Origin: Bordetella parapertussis
Lineage (GTDB): Bacteria > Pseudomonadota > Gammaproteobacteria > Burkholderiales > Burkholderiaceae_B
Assembly: GCA_945872285.1 (NCBI GenBank)
Contig: CAMBZR010000043.1
Location: 1-26,868 of the forward strand
DNA length: 26,868 bases
Direction: 5' to 3'
Below, in pieces: positions 15,656 to 24,102 of the stretch. The position numbers and the translations under genes are program-made. Under the pieces are notes generated by a model, which was given only the letters and a program-made list of their open reading frames with translations, was not told the DNA's origin and did not search any database. Each line of letters opens with the position of its first letter. Positions within the stretch are counted from its first letter, which is position 1.

Positions 15656-15695
15656 TTGCTTTGACACTCCTCGGCGGTACAAGATAACAAGCGCA

Positions 15696-16364
15696 TCATT
15701 TCTTGACCTCAAATAAGCGGTCGATGAACAACCCAGGTGTGACGATATGCTCTGGATCGAGTTCTCCTAATTCGACAAACGCATCGACCTGCGCGACGAC
15801 AAGCTTCGCTGCTCCCGCCATCGCAGGGTTATTCACGCGGGCACCGCGGTGATAAACCAAATTACCCCAGCGATCACCTTTTTTTGCTTTAATTAAGGCC
15901 ACATCCCCAACTAAGGGTTTTTCAAAAACGTACTCTCGTCCGTCAATGAGGCGTGTCTCTTTGCCGTGCGCTAAGTCGGTGCCTGCGGCGGTACGCGTAA
16001 AGAACCCGCCAATACCTGCGGCGCCCGCGCGAATGCGTTCGGCCAAAGTGCCTTGGGGGACAAGTTCAAGCTCAATCTTGCCGGCGCTGTAGAGTTCGTC
16101 AAAGATTGTCTTTCCAAGCAAGCCTCTTGGAAACGAGCATACGCATTTTCTCACGCGATTGGCTCGCATCAAGTCGGCCACAATATCATTACCCATGGTG
16201 GTGTTGTTAGCGACTAAGGTCAGGTCTCGTGCCCCGAGTTCAAGAACACCCGCTAACAATTCTGTAGGCTGCCCCGACGTACCAAAACCGCCGATCAGCA
16301 GAACATCGCCATCCTTGATGCCTTGCAATGCTTGCGCCATTGACTCAACACGCTTGTTGATCAT
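15696..16364 (-). CDS. Family I CoA-transferase, subunit A
   Basis: The protein has 222 residues with LLIGGFGTSGQPTELLAGVL, the VPQGTLAERIRAGAAGIGGF signature of 3-oxoacid CoA-transferase A, and KAKKGDRWGNLVYHRGARVN. It supplies the CoA-binding half of the enzyme. It starts two bases after the stop of the SDR gene and is followed by subunit B after 40 bases. A second, fused version of the same enzyme is encoded at 22681-24069. Confidence 0.9.
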   Translation of the reverse strand: MINKRVESMAQALQGIKDGDVLLIGGFGTSGQPTELLAGVLELGARDLTLVANNTTMGNDIVADLMRANRVRKCVCSFPRGLLGKTIFDELYSAGKIELELVPQGTLAERIRAGAAGIGGFFTRTAAGTDLAHGKETRLIDGREYVFEKPLVGDVALIKAKKGDRWGNLVYHRGARVNNPAMAGAAKLVVAQVDAFVELGELDPEHIVTPGLFIDRLFEVKK

Positions 16365-16366
16365 GG

Positions 16367-17266
16367 CTAATCCAGATCGTTACCGCGCATGTCTGCATTG
16401 CGTCGCGCTCGACGCGCTAAGTCCAACATGACAGTGCCGATTGCATTTGGGTTATCGATCGGTTCGGCTTGAGGTCCGCGATGCCAGCCTTCCATCGTTG
16501 CAAGAAACCCGCCACCCAATTCAAACACTCGTGCGGTGACTTCGGCGCTTTCGGCGCTGGCTAACCAGGTTGCTGCAGCGGCGATCCAACGAGGGTGCCG
16601 CTGCGCGATTTCTTCGGGCGTGCGCTCACGTAAGCTTTCGGTCATCCGTGTCTGTGCGTGCGGGCTAATGGCATTGACCGTGATTCCATAACGTTTTAAT
16701 TCACGCGCAGTGATGATGGTGAATGCAGCGATCCCGGCTTTGGCGGCGCCGTAATTGCTTTGCCCAATGTTGCCGAGCAAGCCCGAAAATGAAGTGGTAT
16801 TGATGAGCCGTGCGTTCACAGATTCGCCGGTGAGTTTTTGCTGAGCTCGCCAGTACACGGCAGCGTGGTGGCAAGGTGCGAAGGTTCCTTTTAAATGAAC
16901 CTTGATGACGGCATCCCACTCGCTTTCTTCCATGTTGACAAGCATCCGGTCACGAAGAATGCCTGCGTTGTTAATCACGACGTCGAGCTTGCCAAAGTGC
17001 TCGACCGTGCTGTGGATCATATGCTCGGCCTCTTTCCATTCAGAGACGTCGTCACAGTTTGCGATGGCCTCGCCACCTGCTGCTTTGATTTCGTCAACCA
17101 CTTGTTGCGCGGCAGTCGTGTCTTTGCCTAAACCTTCGCGTGATACGCCAAGGTCATTGACAACGACTTTGGCCCCACAGGCGGCTAATTGCAAGGCATA
17201 TTCGCGCCCAATTCCACGTGCAGCGCCGGTAACGATTGCAACGCGTCCTTCACATAAACGGCTCAT
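16367..17266 (-). CDS. Short-chain dehydrogenase, 3-hydroxyacyl-CoA dehydrogenase type (MFE-2/HSD17B4-like)
   Basis: The protein has 299 residues. It has the NAD-binding motif TGAARGIG (13-20), the NNAG strand (99-102) and an intact catalytic triad Ser159, Tyr172 and Lys176 in SNYGAAKAG. The long insert after the first glycine motif (VVVNDLGVSREGLGKDTTAA) is typical of the dehydrogenase domain of peroxisomal multifunctional enzyme 2 and its bacterial homologues, which oxidise (R)-3-hydroxyacyl-CoA. That stereochemistry matches the MaoC hydratase at the end of the same operon. It lies 45 bases after the enoyl-CoA hydratase gene. Confidence 0.85.
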   Translation of the reverse strand: MSRLCEGRVAIVTGAARGIGREYALQLAACGAKVVVNDLGVSREGLGKDTTAAQQVVDEIKAAGGEAIANCDDVSEWKEAEHMIHSTVEHFGKLDVVINNAGILRDRMLVNMEESEWDAVIKVHLKGTFAPCHHAAVYWRAQQKLTGESVNARLINTTSFSGLLGNIGQSNYGAAKAGIAAFTIITARELKRYGITVNAISPHAQTRMTESLRERTPEEIAQRHPRWIAAAATWLASAESAEVTARVFELGGGFLATMEGWHRGPQAEPIDNPNAIGTVMLDLARRARRNADMRGNDLD

Positions 17267-17311
17267 GATTGACTAGGCTCCTTGTGTAGTTATCAGAATA
17301 CTGGCTAATGG

Positions 17312-18109
17312 TTATCGTTCAAATTTGGGTGGTCGTTTTTCGATAAACGCGAGTGCGGCTTCTTTGTGATCGGCGGCAAGCGTGGCGGTCACATGATTAA
17401 AGGCTTCTTGATTCAGCACTTGATCTAGGGTGTTTTGCAAGGCTTGGTTTAAATTGTCTTTCATCAATGCGAGTGCTTGTCGAGGACCCTTAGCAAGTTT
17501 TTGAGCAATTGCGGTGACCTCTGATTCAAGATTTTCACGCGAACAAAGGCCCGTCAGTAACCCTAAATCTTGCGCTTGCTGCGCACTAAGGGTGGGTGAT
17601 AGCAAATACAGTTCGCGAGCCTTCGCAAAACCGACGATACGCGGTAAAAAATAATGCCCACCAAAATCACCGGGCAAGCCCACGTTGATAAACGCCGTTT
17701 TGAATTTTGCCGAACCATCTGCGTAGCGAAAGTCGCAAGCTAGCGCCAAACACAGTCCGGCGCCGGCAGCTGGGCCGCGAATCATCGCGATGGTGGGGAT
17801 GGGTAGGGTATGAAGCAACTCTGTAATCAGATTGCGCTGCCGTAAGCGCGCGACTTTTTGCTCAAAAGATATAGACTCTGCGGGTGAGTTCGCCATGCGG
17901 GCCACGTCACCACCTGCGCAAAAGGCATCGCCCGCACCGGTTAGCACGATTGCGCCAATCTGCTTATTATCTTTAGCCTCAAGCAGGGCCTGGCCTAGCT
18001 GGTCGTACAGCTCGGGGCTGAGCGCATTGAGACGCTCTGGTCGATTCATGACGAGCGTCATGACGCCCTCGTGCACTGACCTGAGTAATGGTGATGACTG
18101 CTCTGGCAT
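17312..18109 (-). CDS. Enoyl-CoA hydratase/isomerase family protein
   Basis: The protein has 265 residues with the crotonase fold. The oxyanion-hole segments are TGAGDAFCAGGDVARM (57-72) and IRGPAAGAGLCLALACDFRY. In the second, the position of the first catalytic Glu of classical hydratases is not acidic, while Asp148 in GLPGDFGGHYFLPR matches the acidic residue of PaaG-type enzymes. It may therefore be an isomerase or a specialised hydratase. It is the first gene of the minus-strand operon; a GGAGA ribosome-binding site precedes its ATG. Confidence 0.85.
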   Translation of the reverse strand: MPEQSSPLLRSVHEGVMTLVMNRPERLNALSPELYDQLGQALLEAKDNKQIGAIVLTGAGDAFCAGGDVARMANSPAESISFEQKVARLRQRNLITELLHTLPIPTIAMIRGPAAGAGLCLALACDFRYADGSAKFKTAFINVGLPGDFGGHYFLPRIVGFAKARELYLLSPTLSAQQAQDLGLLTGLCSRENLESEVTAIAQKLAKGPRQALALMKDNLNQALQNTLDQVLNQEAFNHVTATLAADHKEAALAFIEKRPPKFER

Positions 18110-18172
18110 ATTGTCTCCGAGTGGTATCTAAGTACCTTAAGCGCTAGCTTAGAGCAAATTATCCTTTTCGGT

Positions 18173-18207
18173 GAAAAAAGAAAAACCACTGCCTAAAGAC
18201 GTGGTTT
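18173..18207 (-). terminator. Terminator-like hairpin upstream of the enoyl-CoA hydratase gene
   Basis: On the minus strand AAACCAC (18201-18207) pairs with GTGGTTT (18183-18189) over an 11-base loop, and is followed by a T-rich run TTTTTCTTTTTT. It lies 64 bases before the gene, so it could be a leader attenuator if transcription starts further right, or a barrier between the divergent operons. Confidence 0.45.
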
Positions 18208-18249
18208 GAATGGTATAAAACTAAGACAAGGCTGACAGCTGACTCGCTC

Positions 18250-18270
18250 TAATATTTGGTTCAAACCAAA
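18250..18270. promoter_or_regulatory. Palindromic operator candidate before the thiolase-like gene
   Basis: TTTGGTT-CA-AACCAAA (18255-18270) is an inverted repeat with perfect 7-base arms. It directly overlaps the end of a -10-like TAATAT (18250-18255), 20 bases before the ATG. The position suits a repressor site, but no regulator gene is adjacent and no matching -35 was found. Confidence 0.4.
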
Positions 18271-18290
18271 AGCTTCACAGGGACAACACA

Positions 18291-19448
18291 ATGAGTATTA
18301 AAGGCAAGGCCTATATCGCCGGGATCTTCGAGCATCCGGCTCGCAAAATCACCAATATGTCGCTGGCACACTTGCACGCTGAGTGTGCCAAAGGGGCGCT
18401 TGAAGACGCCGGTTTGACCATTCATGACGTCGACGGCTATTACTGCTCGACCGATGCGCCTGGCAGCCTGGGTGGTATCAACATGATTGACTACATGGGG
18501 TTGACAGTTAAACACTCTGACTCGACCAACACAGGCGGGTCGTCTTATATGTATTTGGTCGCGCATGCGGCTGAAGCCATCGCGGCGGGCAAGTGCAGTG
18601 TTGCCTTAATTACCTGTGCAGGCTTTGGTCGCCCTGGCACGATCGCGCGTGACCTGGATACTGCCATCCCGGACACCCCGTTTGAAATGCCATATGGGCC
18701 TGTCACGGTAAATTTATACGCGCTTGCTGCGATGCGACATATGTATGAGTTTGGCACCACCAGCGAACAACTGGCTTGGGTCAAGGTTTCCGCGTCGCAC
18801 CATGCGCAACACAATCCCAACGCATACTTGAAAAAAGTGGTCACCGTTGAAGACGTCGTGAACTCGCCCTTGATTGCTGACCCGCTGCACCGGATGGATT
18901 GCTGTGTGGTCACCGATGGTGGTGGCGCGGTCATCGTGGTGAGCCCAGAGGTCGCTAAGCGCCTGAAACGTCCGTTAGTAAAGTTAATTGGCGCTGGCGA
19001 ATCACCTAAGGGTCAGATGGGCGGCAAGATTGACATTACGTATACCGGTGCGGTGCGCTCGGGCCCGATCGCGTTTGCCGAAGCGGGCGTTAAGCCTAGC
19101 GACATTAAGTACGCGTCAATTTACGATAGCTTCACGATCACTGTGGTCATGACACTTGAGGATCTTGGTTTTTGTAAAAAGGGCGAGGGTGGCAAGTTTG
19201 TGATGGATGGGAACTTGATTTCGGGTGTAGGAAAATTACCTTTCAATACGGATGGCGGTGGGATGTGTAACAACCATCCAGTCAATCGTGGCGGCATTAC
19301 CAAAATCATCGAAGCAGTGCGACAGTTGCGCGGCGAAGCCCATCCCTTAGTGCAAGTTGAAAACTGCGATATTGCCTTGGCGCACGGAACCGGCGGTTCG
19401 CTGAGTACCCGTCACGGCAGTGCGACATTGATTATGGAAAGAGAGTAA
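18291..19448 (+). CDS. Thiolase-superfamily protein (SCP-x/Ltp2-like), without the usual nucleophilic Cys
   Basis: The protein has 385 residues. The thiolase fold is recognisable by IFEHPARKI at the start, ASIYDSFTITVVMTLEDLGF, the histidine segment CNNHPVNRGGITKIIEAVRQ and a C-terminal AHGTGGSLSTRHGSA. Where thiolases have the acylated cysteine (NxxCxSG), this protein has STNTGGSS, so Thr81 or a neighbour replaces it. Proteins of this type paired with a DUF35 partner, such as Ltp2 with ChsH2, act as retro-aldolases on acyl-CoA side chains rather than as thiolases. The DUF35 gene follows after only four bases, so the two likely form one complex. An AGGGA ribosome-binding site precedes the start. 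Confidence 0.82.
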   Translation: MSIKGKAYIAGIFEHPARKITNMSLAHLHAECAKGALEDAGLTIHDVDGYYCSTDAPGSLGGINMIDYMGLTVKHSDSTNTGGSSYMYLVAHAAEAIAAGKCSVALITCAGFGRPGTIARDLDTAIPDTPFEMPYGPVTVNLYALAAMRHMYEFGTTSEQLAWVKVSASHHAQHNPNAYLKKVVTVEDVVNSPLIADPLHRMDCCVVTDGGGAVIVVSPEVAKRLKRPLVKLIGAGESPKGQMGGKIDITYTGAVRSGPIAFAEAGVKPSDIKYASIYDSFTITVVMTLEDLGFCKKGEGGKFVMDGNLISGVGKLPFNTDGGGMCNNHPVNRGGITKIIEAVRQLRGEAHPLVQVENCDIALAHGTGGSLSTRHGSATLIMERE

Positions 19449-19452
19449 AGCC

Positions 19453-19854
19453 ATGACCACACCCTATCAAGACAGAAAAATCCCTGCCCCAAAGTTGAAC
19501 TTCGGCGATGAGCCTTATTTTGATGCTGCCACGCAAGGCAAGTTGATGCTGAAGTTTTGCAACGACTGCAAGCAATATCATCACTATCCTCGTGCGCTCT
19601 GCCCGTTTTGCTTCAGTGATAAAACTGAATTTAAACAAGTAAAAGGCACGGGTACGGTGTATAGCTATAGCGTCACGCGCACCTCGGGTCCTGTGCCCTA
19701 TGCGATTGCTTACGTCACACTTGATGAAGGCATCACCATGCTGACCAATATCGTTGATTGCGACTTGGATACGATTCGTTGTGGACAGAAGGTCGCGGTG
19801 ACCTTCAAGCCCAGCGAAGAGGGCCCTGCGATCCCGATGTTTAAACTGGCTTGA
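19453..19854 (+). CDS. DUF35 zinc-ribbon/OB-fold protein, partner of the thiolase-like protein
   Basis: The protein has 133 residues. A rubredoxin-like zinc ribbon is formed by Cys36, Cys39, Cys50 and Cys53 (FCNDCK...ALCPFC), followed by an OB-fold (~62-130) with GTGTVYSYSVTR and PYAIAYVTLDEGITMLTNIV. DUF35 proteins act as obligate partners of thiolase-like enzymes, and in steroid side-chain degradation they complete the aldolase. All four cysteines are present. It lies between the thiolase-like gene (gap of four bases) and the duplicated barrel protein (gap of 16 bases). Confidence 0.88.
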   Translation: MTTPYQDRKIPAPKLNFGDEPYFDAATQGKLMLKFCNDCKQYHHYPRALCPFCFSDKTEFKQVKGTGTVYSYSVTRTSGPVPYAIAYVTLDEGITMLTNIVDCDLDTIRCGQKVAVTFKPSEEGPAIPMFKLA

Positions 19855-19870
19855 GTCCAGAGGATAAAAA

Positions 19871-20596
19871 ATGAGCGACGCGCTTTACACCTACTGGGTC
19901 GGGATGGATATCCCCGTCGACACCAGTGCTGCCGATGTTGCAGCGTTTAATGACTTTTACTCAAATGTGCATAAGCCTGAAGTGTTGGCTGGCAATCCAG
20001 GCTTTTTGCGTGGGCGCCGTTATGAGCTTGCGCAAGACGACACGCGTGGTGCGCGTGGGCCACGCTTTATCGCCGCTTATGACATTGAAAGCAAAGAGGC
20101 GGCGCAACTTTATATCAGCCGCAATGATGGGCCAGCAAGCGGGCGACCTGTGTATAGCGACGGCCCCGCAGCCTGGCGACAGCGCAACACCAAGTGGCGT
20201 TTGATGTGGCAGCATGTGTTGAACAACCCTGCAGCCGCTAAAGTGTCTGCTTCGCCTTACATGTATCTGGTCGGCATGAACGAAGCGGCGGGTTCAGGCG
20301 AAGCTGAGTTAGCGCAATTCAATGAGTTTTACAACACGATCCATGTGCCAGAAGTGTTGGCAGGTTATGGTTTTGTGACTGGCGCACGCTATAAAAATAT
20401 GCGTACCTTTCTGCACCCCGAGCCCGGTGCGCCAAACTTTTTGGCGATGTACGGGATCAAGGACGAGGCAGCAGCCAAATCGTTCATGAAAGATCGGTTG
20501 GCCGCCGTGCCTGGGACGAGCCCTTTCTCTGATGGGCCACCCCCTTGGCAAAATCGCGACACGAAGTGGCGCTTGACGTATCGTTTGGTTGGTTAG
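19871..20596 (+). CDS. Tandem dimeric alpha/beta-barrel (EthD-like) protein of unknown function
   Basis: The protein has 241 residues made of two similar halves (~7-114 and ~130-239). Each starts with Y(W/L)VGM, has FNDFYSNVHKPEVLAG or FNEFYNTIHVPEVLAG, and ends with SDGP..W..R(N/D)TKWRL. The histidines His34 and His158 are at matching places. The pattern (short ferredoxin-like barrel with FY..IHVPEV) resembles the dimeric alpha/beta-barrel superfamily, here fused so one chain could form a full barrel. I do not recognise a specific family or reaction. An AGAGGA ribosome-binding site precedes the start, and the setting implies a role in the same pathway. Confidence 0.75.
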   Translation: MSDALYTYWVGMDIPVDTSAADVAAFNDFYSNVHKPEVLAGNPGFLRGRRYELAQDDTRGARGPRFIAAYDIESKEAAQLYISRNDGPASGRPVYSDGPAAWRQRNTKWRLMWQHVLNNPAAAKVSASPYMYLVGMNEAAGSGEAELAQFNEFYNTIHVPEVLAGYGFVTGARYKNMRTFLHPEPGAPNFLAMYGIKDEAAAKSFMKDRLAAVPGTSPFSDGPPPWQNRDTKWRLTYRLVG

Positions 20597-20698
20597 GATT
20601 GAGTGATTTGCGACCGCTAGCTTAAGCATGGATAGTCTTGCTCGGGCTGACGGTTCGTTAAATTGATAGAGCAATATTAAGACGACAAAGGCTTCATC

Positions 20699-21598
20699 AT
20701 GATTTATTCCCGTCACATCGGCGATGCAAAAATTTATAATGTGCTTGAATATAGCGGCCCGACCCACGCGGCTGATTTTGTGTTTCCTGCGTTAGATGTG
20801 CGCGACATCGTGCCGCATCTGTCGTGGCTGGCTCCGCATCACTACAACATCAAACTGCAGCGCTTTATCGTTGCCATGCAGTTGTGGGTGATGCATATGG
20901 GCGAGAACGTGATCGTGATTGACCTGGGGGTTGGTAATCATAAAAAGCGCGGCTCAGAGCGGATGAACATGCTCAACACTCTGACGCCGCTTTGGCTTGA
21001 CGCGGCAGGGGCAAGCGCTAAAACAGTAACGCATGTGATCGTGACGCACTTTCATCCAGACCACGTCGGTTGGGGCACCCGCATGGTGGATGGTCGCTGG
21101 GAGCCTATGTTTCCGAATGCCCGCCACTTGATGCCGAGGGTTGATTTTGAAGCTGCACACGCGGCGTATAAAAATGGCGACAAGGGTGTGATCAGTGGTT
21201 CGTTTGAAGATAGCGTGCTACCGCTTTATGAGCTGGGCTTGATTGATCTGATTGATGATGGTGATGTGGTGGCGGGTTGCTTGAAGGCTGAAGCCATGCC
21301 GGGTCATACGCCGGGTTCGTTGCACTTTCGACTGCAGTCAAAAGGGCAAGAAGCGATCTTTGCGGGGGATGTGATGCATAGCCCCTTGCAGATTGCGATG
21401 CCGCATATCAACACCTGGATTGATGCTCATGCCGAACAGGCGCGCGCATCGCGCGCCTTGTTTCTAAAGCGTGCAGCTGAGCGTAACGCCATGATTTTTC
21501 CGGTGCATTTTGGCTGGCCACACTGTGGTTACATACGCGGCGACAGCACGAAAGGGTATCGCTTTGAGCCGGTTGAGCCTGAAGCGCGTGGCGAGTAA
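20699..21598 (+). CDS. Metallo-beta-lactamase-fold hydrolase
   Basis: The protein has 299 residues. The metal-binding motif is THFHPDH (His117, His119, Asp121, His122), followed by MPGHTPGSLHF (His203), FAGDVMHSP (Asp224) and FPVHFGWP (His270). This completes the dinuclear zinc set of the MBL fold. Members hydrolyse thioesters, lactones or other esters; a lactonase or acyl-CoA thioesterase would suit the operon, but the substrate is unknown. It follows the barrel protein after about 100 bases and precedes the Bug receptor. No signal peptide is seen. Confidence 0.85.
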   Translation: MIYSRHIGDAKIYNVLEYSGPTHAADFVFPALDVRDIVPHLSWLAPHHYNIKLQRFIVAMQLWVMHMGENVIVIDLGVGNHKKRGSERMNMLNTLTPLWLDAAGASAKTVTHVIVTHFHPDHVGWGTRMVDGRWEPMFPNARHLMPRVDFEAAHAAYKNGDKGVISGSFEDSVLPLYELGLIDLIDDGDVVAGCLKAEAMPGHTPGSLHFRLQSKGQEAIFAGDVMHSPLQIAMPHINTWIDAHAEQARASRALFLKRAAERNAMIFPVHFGWPHCGYIRGDSTKGYRFEPVEPEARGE

Positions 21599-21674
21599 CT
21601 CAGAAAGAGCGCGTTGCGCGTTGGTTTAGGGTGTTTCTGGTAAGAGATGAAGATAATTAAAAAGGGAGATCACA

Positions 21675-22631
21675 ATGAAAAAAATCTTACGGGCTGTTCT
21701 TTTGATAATGGCGCTTGCGCCTTTGCTCGCGACGGCGCAGACCTACCCAGACAAACCGGTCAAAATGATTGTGCCCTACCCCGCAGGCGGCCCTGCTGAT
21801 CAGATCGCCCGTGAACTTGCAAACGGGTTGTCGCAGGCGCTGGGGCAAACCTTTGTGATCGAAACAAAAGGTGGGGGTAGTGGTTCGATTGGCACGGGCT
21901 ATGTCGCCAAAGCGGCTCCTGATGGCTACACGCTGTTAGCCAGCGCCGGTGCACCTCATACTGCAGTGCCTGTCTTTAGCTCTAATCCACCTTATGACGG
22001 CATTAAAGAATTTTCGCCGATTTTGATGATGATCGATGTGCCAAACGTGATGGTGATTGGCCCCCACATTAAAGCGACCAACGTCAAAGAGTTCATCGAG
22101 TTAGCCAAAACAAAAGTCATGACCTATGGCTCAAGCGGAACAGGTAGCTCAACCCACATAGCAGGCGAGATTTTTCAAATTGAAGCGAAGATCAAAATGA
22201 CCCATGTGCCCTATAAAGGGGCAACGCCTGTGGTCAACGACATGCTGGGTGGGCATGTTGACGTCTCGTTCTTAAATTTGTCGGCGATGCTGCCACATAT
22301 TAAGTCGGGTAAGCTTCGCGCCATTGGCCTGTCTTCTCAGACGCGTGCAAAGGCGTTGCCTGAGGTGCCGACCTTGAGTGAGCAAGGCGTGCCCAACGAC
22401 ACAGGCTCGTGGTATGGATTGCTTGCCCCTGCTGGCACGCCCGCTAATGTTGTACGGGTGTTGTACGATGCGAGCGTGAAGTATTTTTCACAGCCTGAAG
22501 TGCGTGCCAGGGTCGAAGCGACGGGGTCAGAGTTCAAAATGCTCAACCCGCAACAGTTTTTGGCTGCGATGACTAAAGAAAAACGTCAACTGGCCGAGCT
22601 AAACAAGATTTTGAATATTAAGATGGATTAA
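21675..22631 (+). CDS. Bug/TctC-family periplasmic solute-binding protein
   Basis: The protein has 318 residues and starts with a signal peptide (about 1-21, ending ATA before QTYPDKPVK). The mature part shows the Bug signatures YPDKPVKMIVPYPAGGPADQ, GYVAKAAPDGYTLL, YGSSGTGSSTHIAGE and VPYKGATPVVNDMLGGHVDV. Bug proteins bind organic acids such as carboxylates in the periplasm of Burkholderiales; most are orphans without tctAB beside them, as here. Its place among CoA-transferase genes suggests it recognises the acid degraded by this cluster. AAAGGGAG precedes the start. Confidence 0.9.
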   Translation: MKKILRAVLLIMALAPLLATAQTYPDKPVKMIVPYPAGGPADQIARELANGLSQALGQTFVIETKGGGSGSIGTGYVAKAAPDGYTLLASAGAPHTAVPVFSSNPPYDGIKEFSPILMMIDVPNVMVIGPHIKATNVKEFIELAKTKVMTYGSSGTGSSTHIAGEIFQIEAKIKMTHVPYKGATPVVNDMLGGHVDVSFLNLSAMLPHIKSGKLRAIGLSSQTRAKALPEVPTLSEQGVPNDTGSWYGLLAPAGTPANVVRVLYDASVKYFSQPEVRARVEATGSEFKMLNPQQFLAAMTKEKRQLAELNKILNIKMD

Positions 22632-22680
22632 GTCGTTACGCTTAATTCTTGTATGCGAACTTTATGAACAAAGGATCAGT

Positions 22681-24069
22681 ATGGATAAGGTAGTTGCCTC
22701 AGCCGCACAGGCAATCGCAGACATTCAAGCGGGCGCGAGTGTCGCGATCGCTGGGTTTGGTTTGGCACATCGTTTTCCGAACAATTTGATCTTTGCTTTG
22801 CGAGACAAAGGCACAACAGACTTGACCTTGGTTTGTAACTCACTGGGCGCCGCTGGTGAAAAAGGTCAGTTGTTGGTTGAAAACAATCAGGTTAAAAAAC
22901 TGGTGGCTGCGTTTTCAATCAGGGCCGGCATGCAAACCGAAGGCGAAAAGAGAATCGCCGCAGGCACACTTGATGTCGAGCTCGTACCTCAAGGCATTTT
23001 GGTTGAACGCTGTCGTGCAGGGGGCGCTGGTATCCCAGCTTTCTACTCGCCAACCGGGGTCGATACCGACCTGGCTGAGGGTAAAGACGTTCGTTATTTC
23101 AATGGCAAGCCTCACGTACTTGAGCATGCCATTCAGGTTGACTATGCTTTTTTGAGCGCCTATCGCGCTGATCGTGCAGGCAATGTCCAATTTCGTGGTG
23201 GTAGCGCTAACTTCAATTCAGCCTTTGCTAAAGCTGCGAAGGTTGCGATCGTTGAGGTCGAAGAAATTGTTGAGGTGGGTGAGTTGCCCCCCGAGTTAAT
23301 CGATTTGCCTGGCATTTTTATTACGCGCGTCTTGAAGATCACTGACATGATTGATGTCAAAACCCTAACGCGCGCTGAAAAACGCGCGGCCGATAGCGCC
23401 CGCACCTATAACGGCAAGCAAGCATTGACCCGTAACGGCATTGCTAAAAATGCAGCAAAGATTGTTAAAGACAACACCTATGTGAATCTTGGCGTTGGTA
23501 TCCCCACGCAAGTGTCAAATTTTCTGGGTGGTCGCGGTGTCTGGCTACACGCTGAAAACGGCGTACTTGGCTATGGTGGCATCGTGTCTGGCGATGCAGT
23601 CGACCCCGATGTCTTTAATGCAGGTGGCCAGTTCGTTGAGGCCGTGCCCGGCACGTCATTCTTTGAGAGTGTGATGTCTTTTGAAATGGCCCGCGGTGGT
23701 CATATCGACACTGTCATCTTGGGCGCCTATGAGGTCGATCAAGACGGTAACGTGGCTAACTGGAGCATCACTGATGCGCGTCGTGGCGGGATCGGTGGCG
23801 CGATGGATTTAATCTCTGGTGAAGTCGAACTCATCATTGTCATGGAACACGCTGACAGCAAGGGCAGAACCAAATTGCCTCGTCGCTGCAAGTATCCACT
23901 GACAGGTCGCGAGTGCGTGGATTGGTTGGTCACCGATTTGGCCGTATTGCACTGGGTCAACGATCGCTTTGTACTCGAGGCGATTGCACCTGGGTTTACG
24001 CCTGAAGAAGTCAAAGCGCTTGGCGAGATTGACTTTGCGGTGTCGCCCGACCTTAAGATGATGGAGTAA
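22681..24069 (+). CDS. Family I CoA-transferase, A and B subunits fused in one chain
   Basis: The protein has 462 residues. The N-terminal half (~1-235) is a subunit A domain with AGFGLAHRFPNNLI and ELVPQGILVERCRAGGAGIP. After a linker (~230-250) comes a subunit B domain with NLGVGIPTQVSNFL, the catalytic glutamate Glu292 in HAENGVLGYG, GGHIDTVILGAYEV and GGIGGAMDLISG. The arrangement matches mammalian SCOT and bacterial fused enzymes. It activates an acid with CoA from an acyl-CoA donor. The same window carries a split version at 14960-16364; this one lies between the Bug receptor and the CaiB/BaiF gene. Confidence 0.9.
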   Translation: MDKVVASAAQAIADIQAGASVAIAGFGLAHRFPNNLIFALRDKGTTDLTLVCNSLGAAGEKGQLLVENNQVKKLVAAFSIRAGMQTEGEKRIAAGTLDVELVPQGILVERCRAGGAGIPAFYSPTGVDTDLAEGKDVRYFNGKPHVLEHAIQVDYAFLSAYRADRAGNVQFRGGSANFNSAFAKAAKVAIVEVEEIVEVGELPPELIDLPGIFITRVLKITDMIDVKTLTRAEKRAADSARTYNGKQALTRNGIAKNAAKIVKDNTYVNLGVGIPTQVSNFLGGRGVWLHAENGVLGYGGIVSGDAVDPDVFNAGGQFVEAVPGTSFFESVMSFEMARGGHIDTVILGAYEVDQDGNVANWSITDARRGGIGGAMDLISGEVELIIVMEHADSKGRTKLPRRCKYPLTGRECVDWLVTDLAVLHWVNDRFVLEAIAPGFTPEEVKALGEIDFAVSPDLKMME

Positions 24070-24102
24070 GGTGTTTAGGCCAACCATGATGGTGATAAGC
24101 GC

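Noticed and set aside
15656..15712. TTG start for CoA-transferase subunit B at 15712
   Set aside because: It would overlap subunit A and lacks support. ATG 15655 has a GAGGAG site and begins right before the conserved LNRKDIARVAA region.
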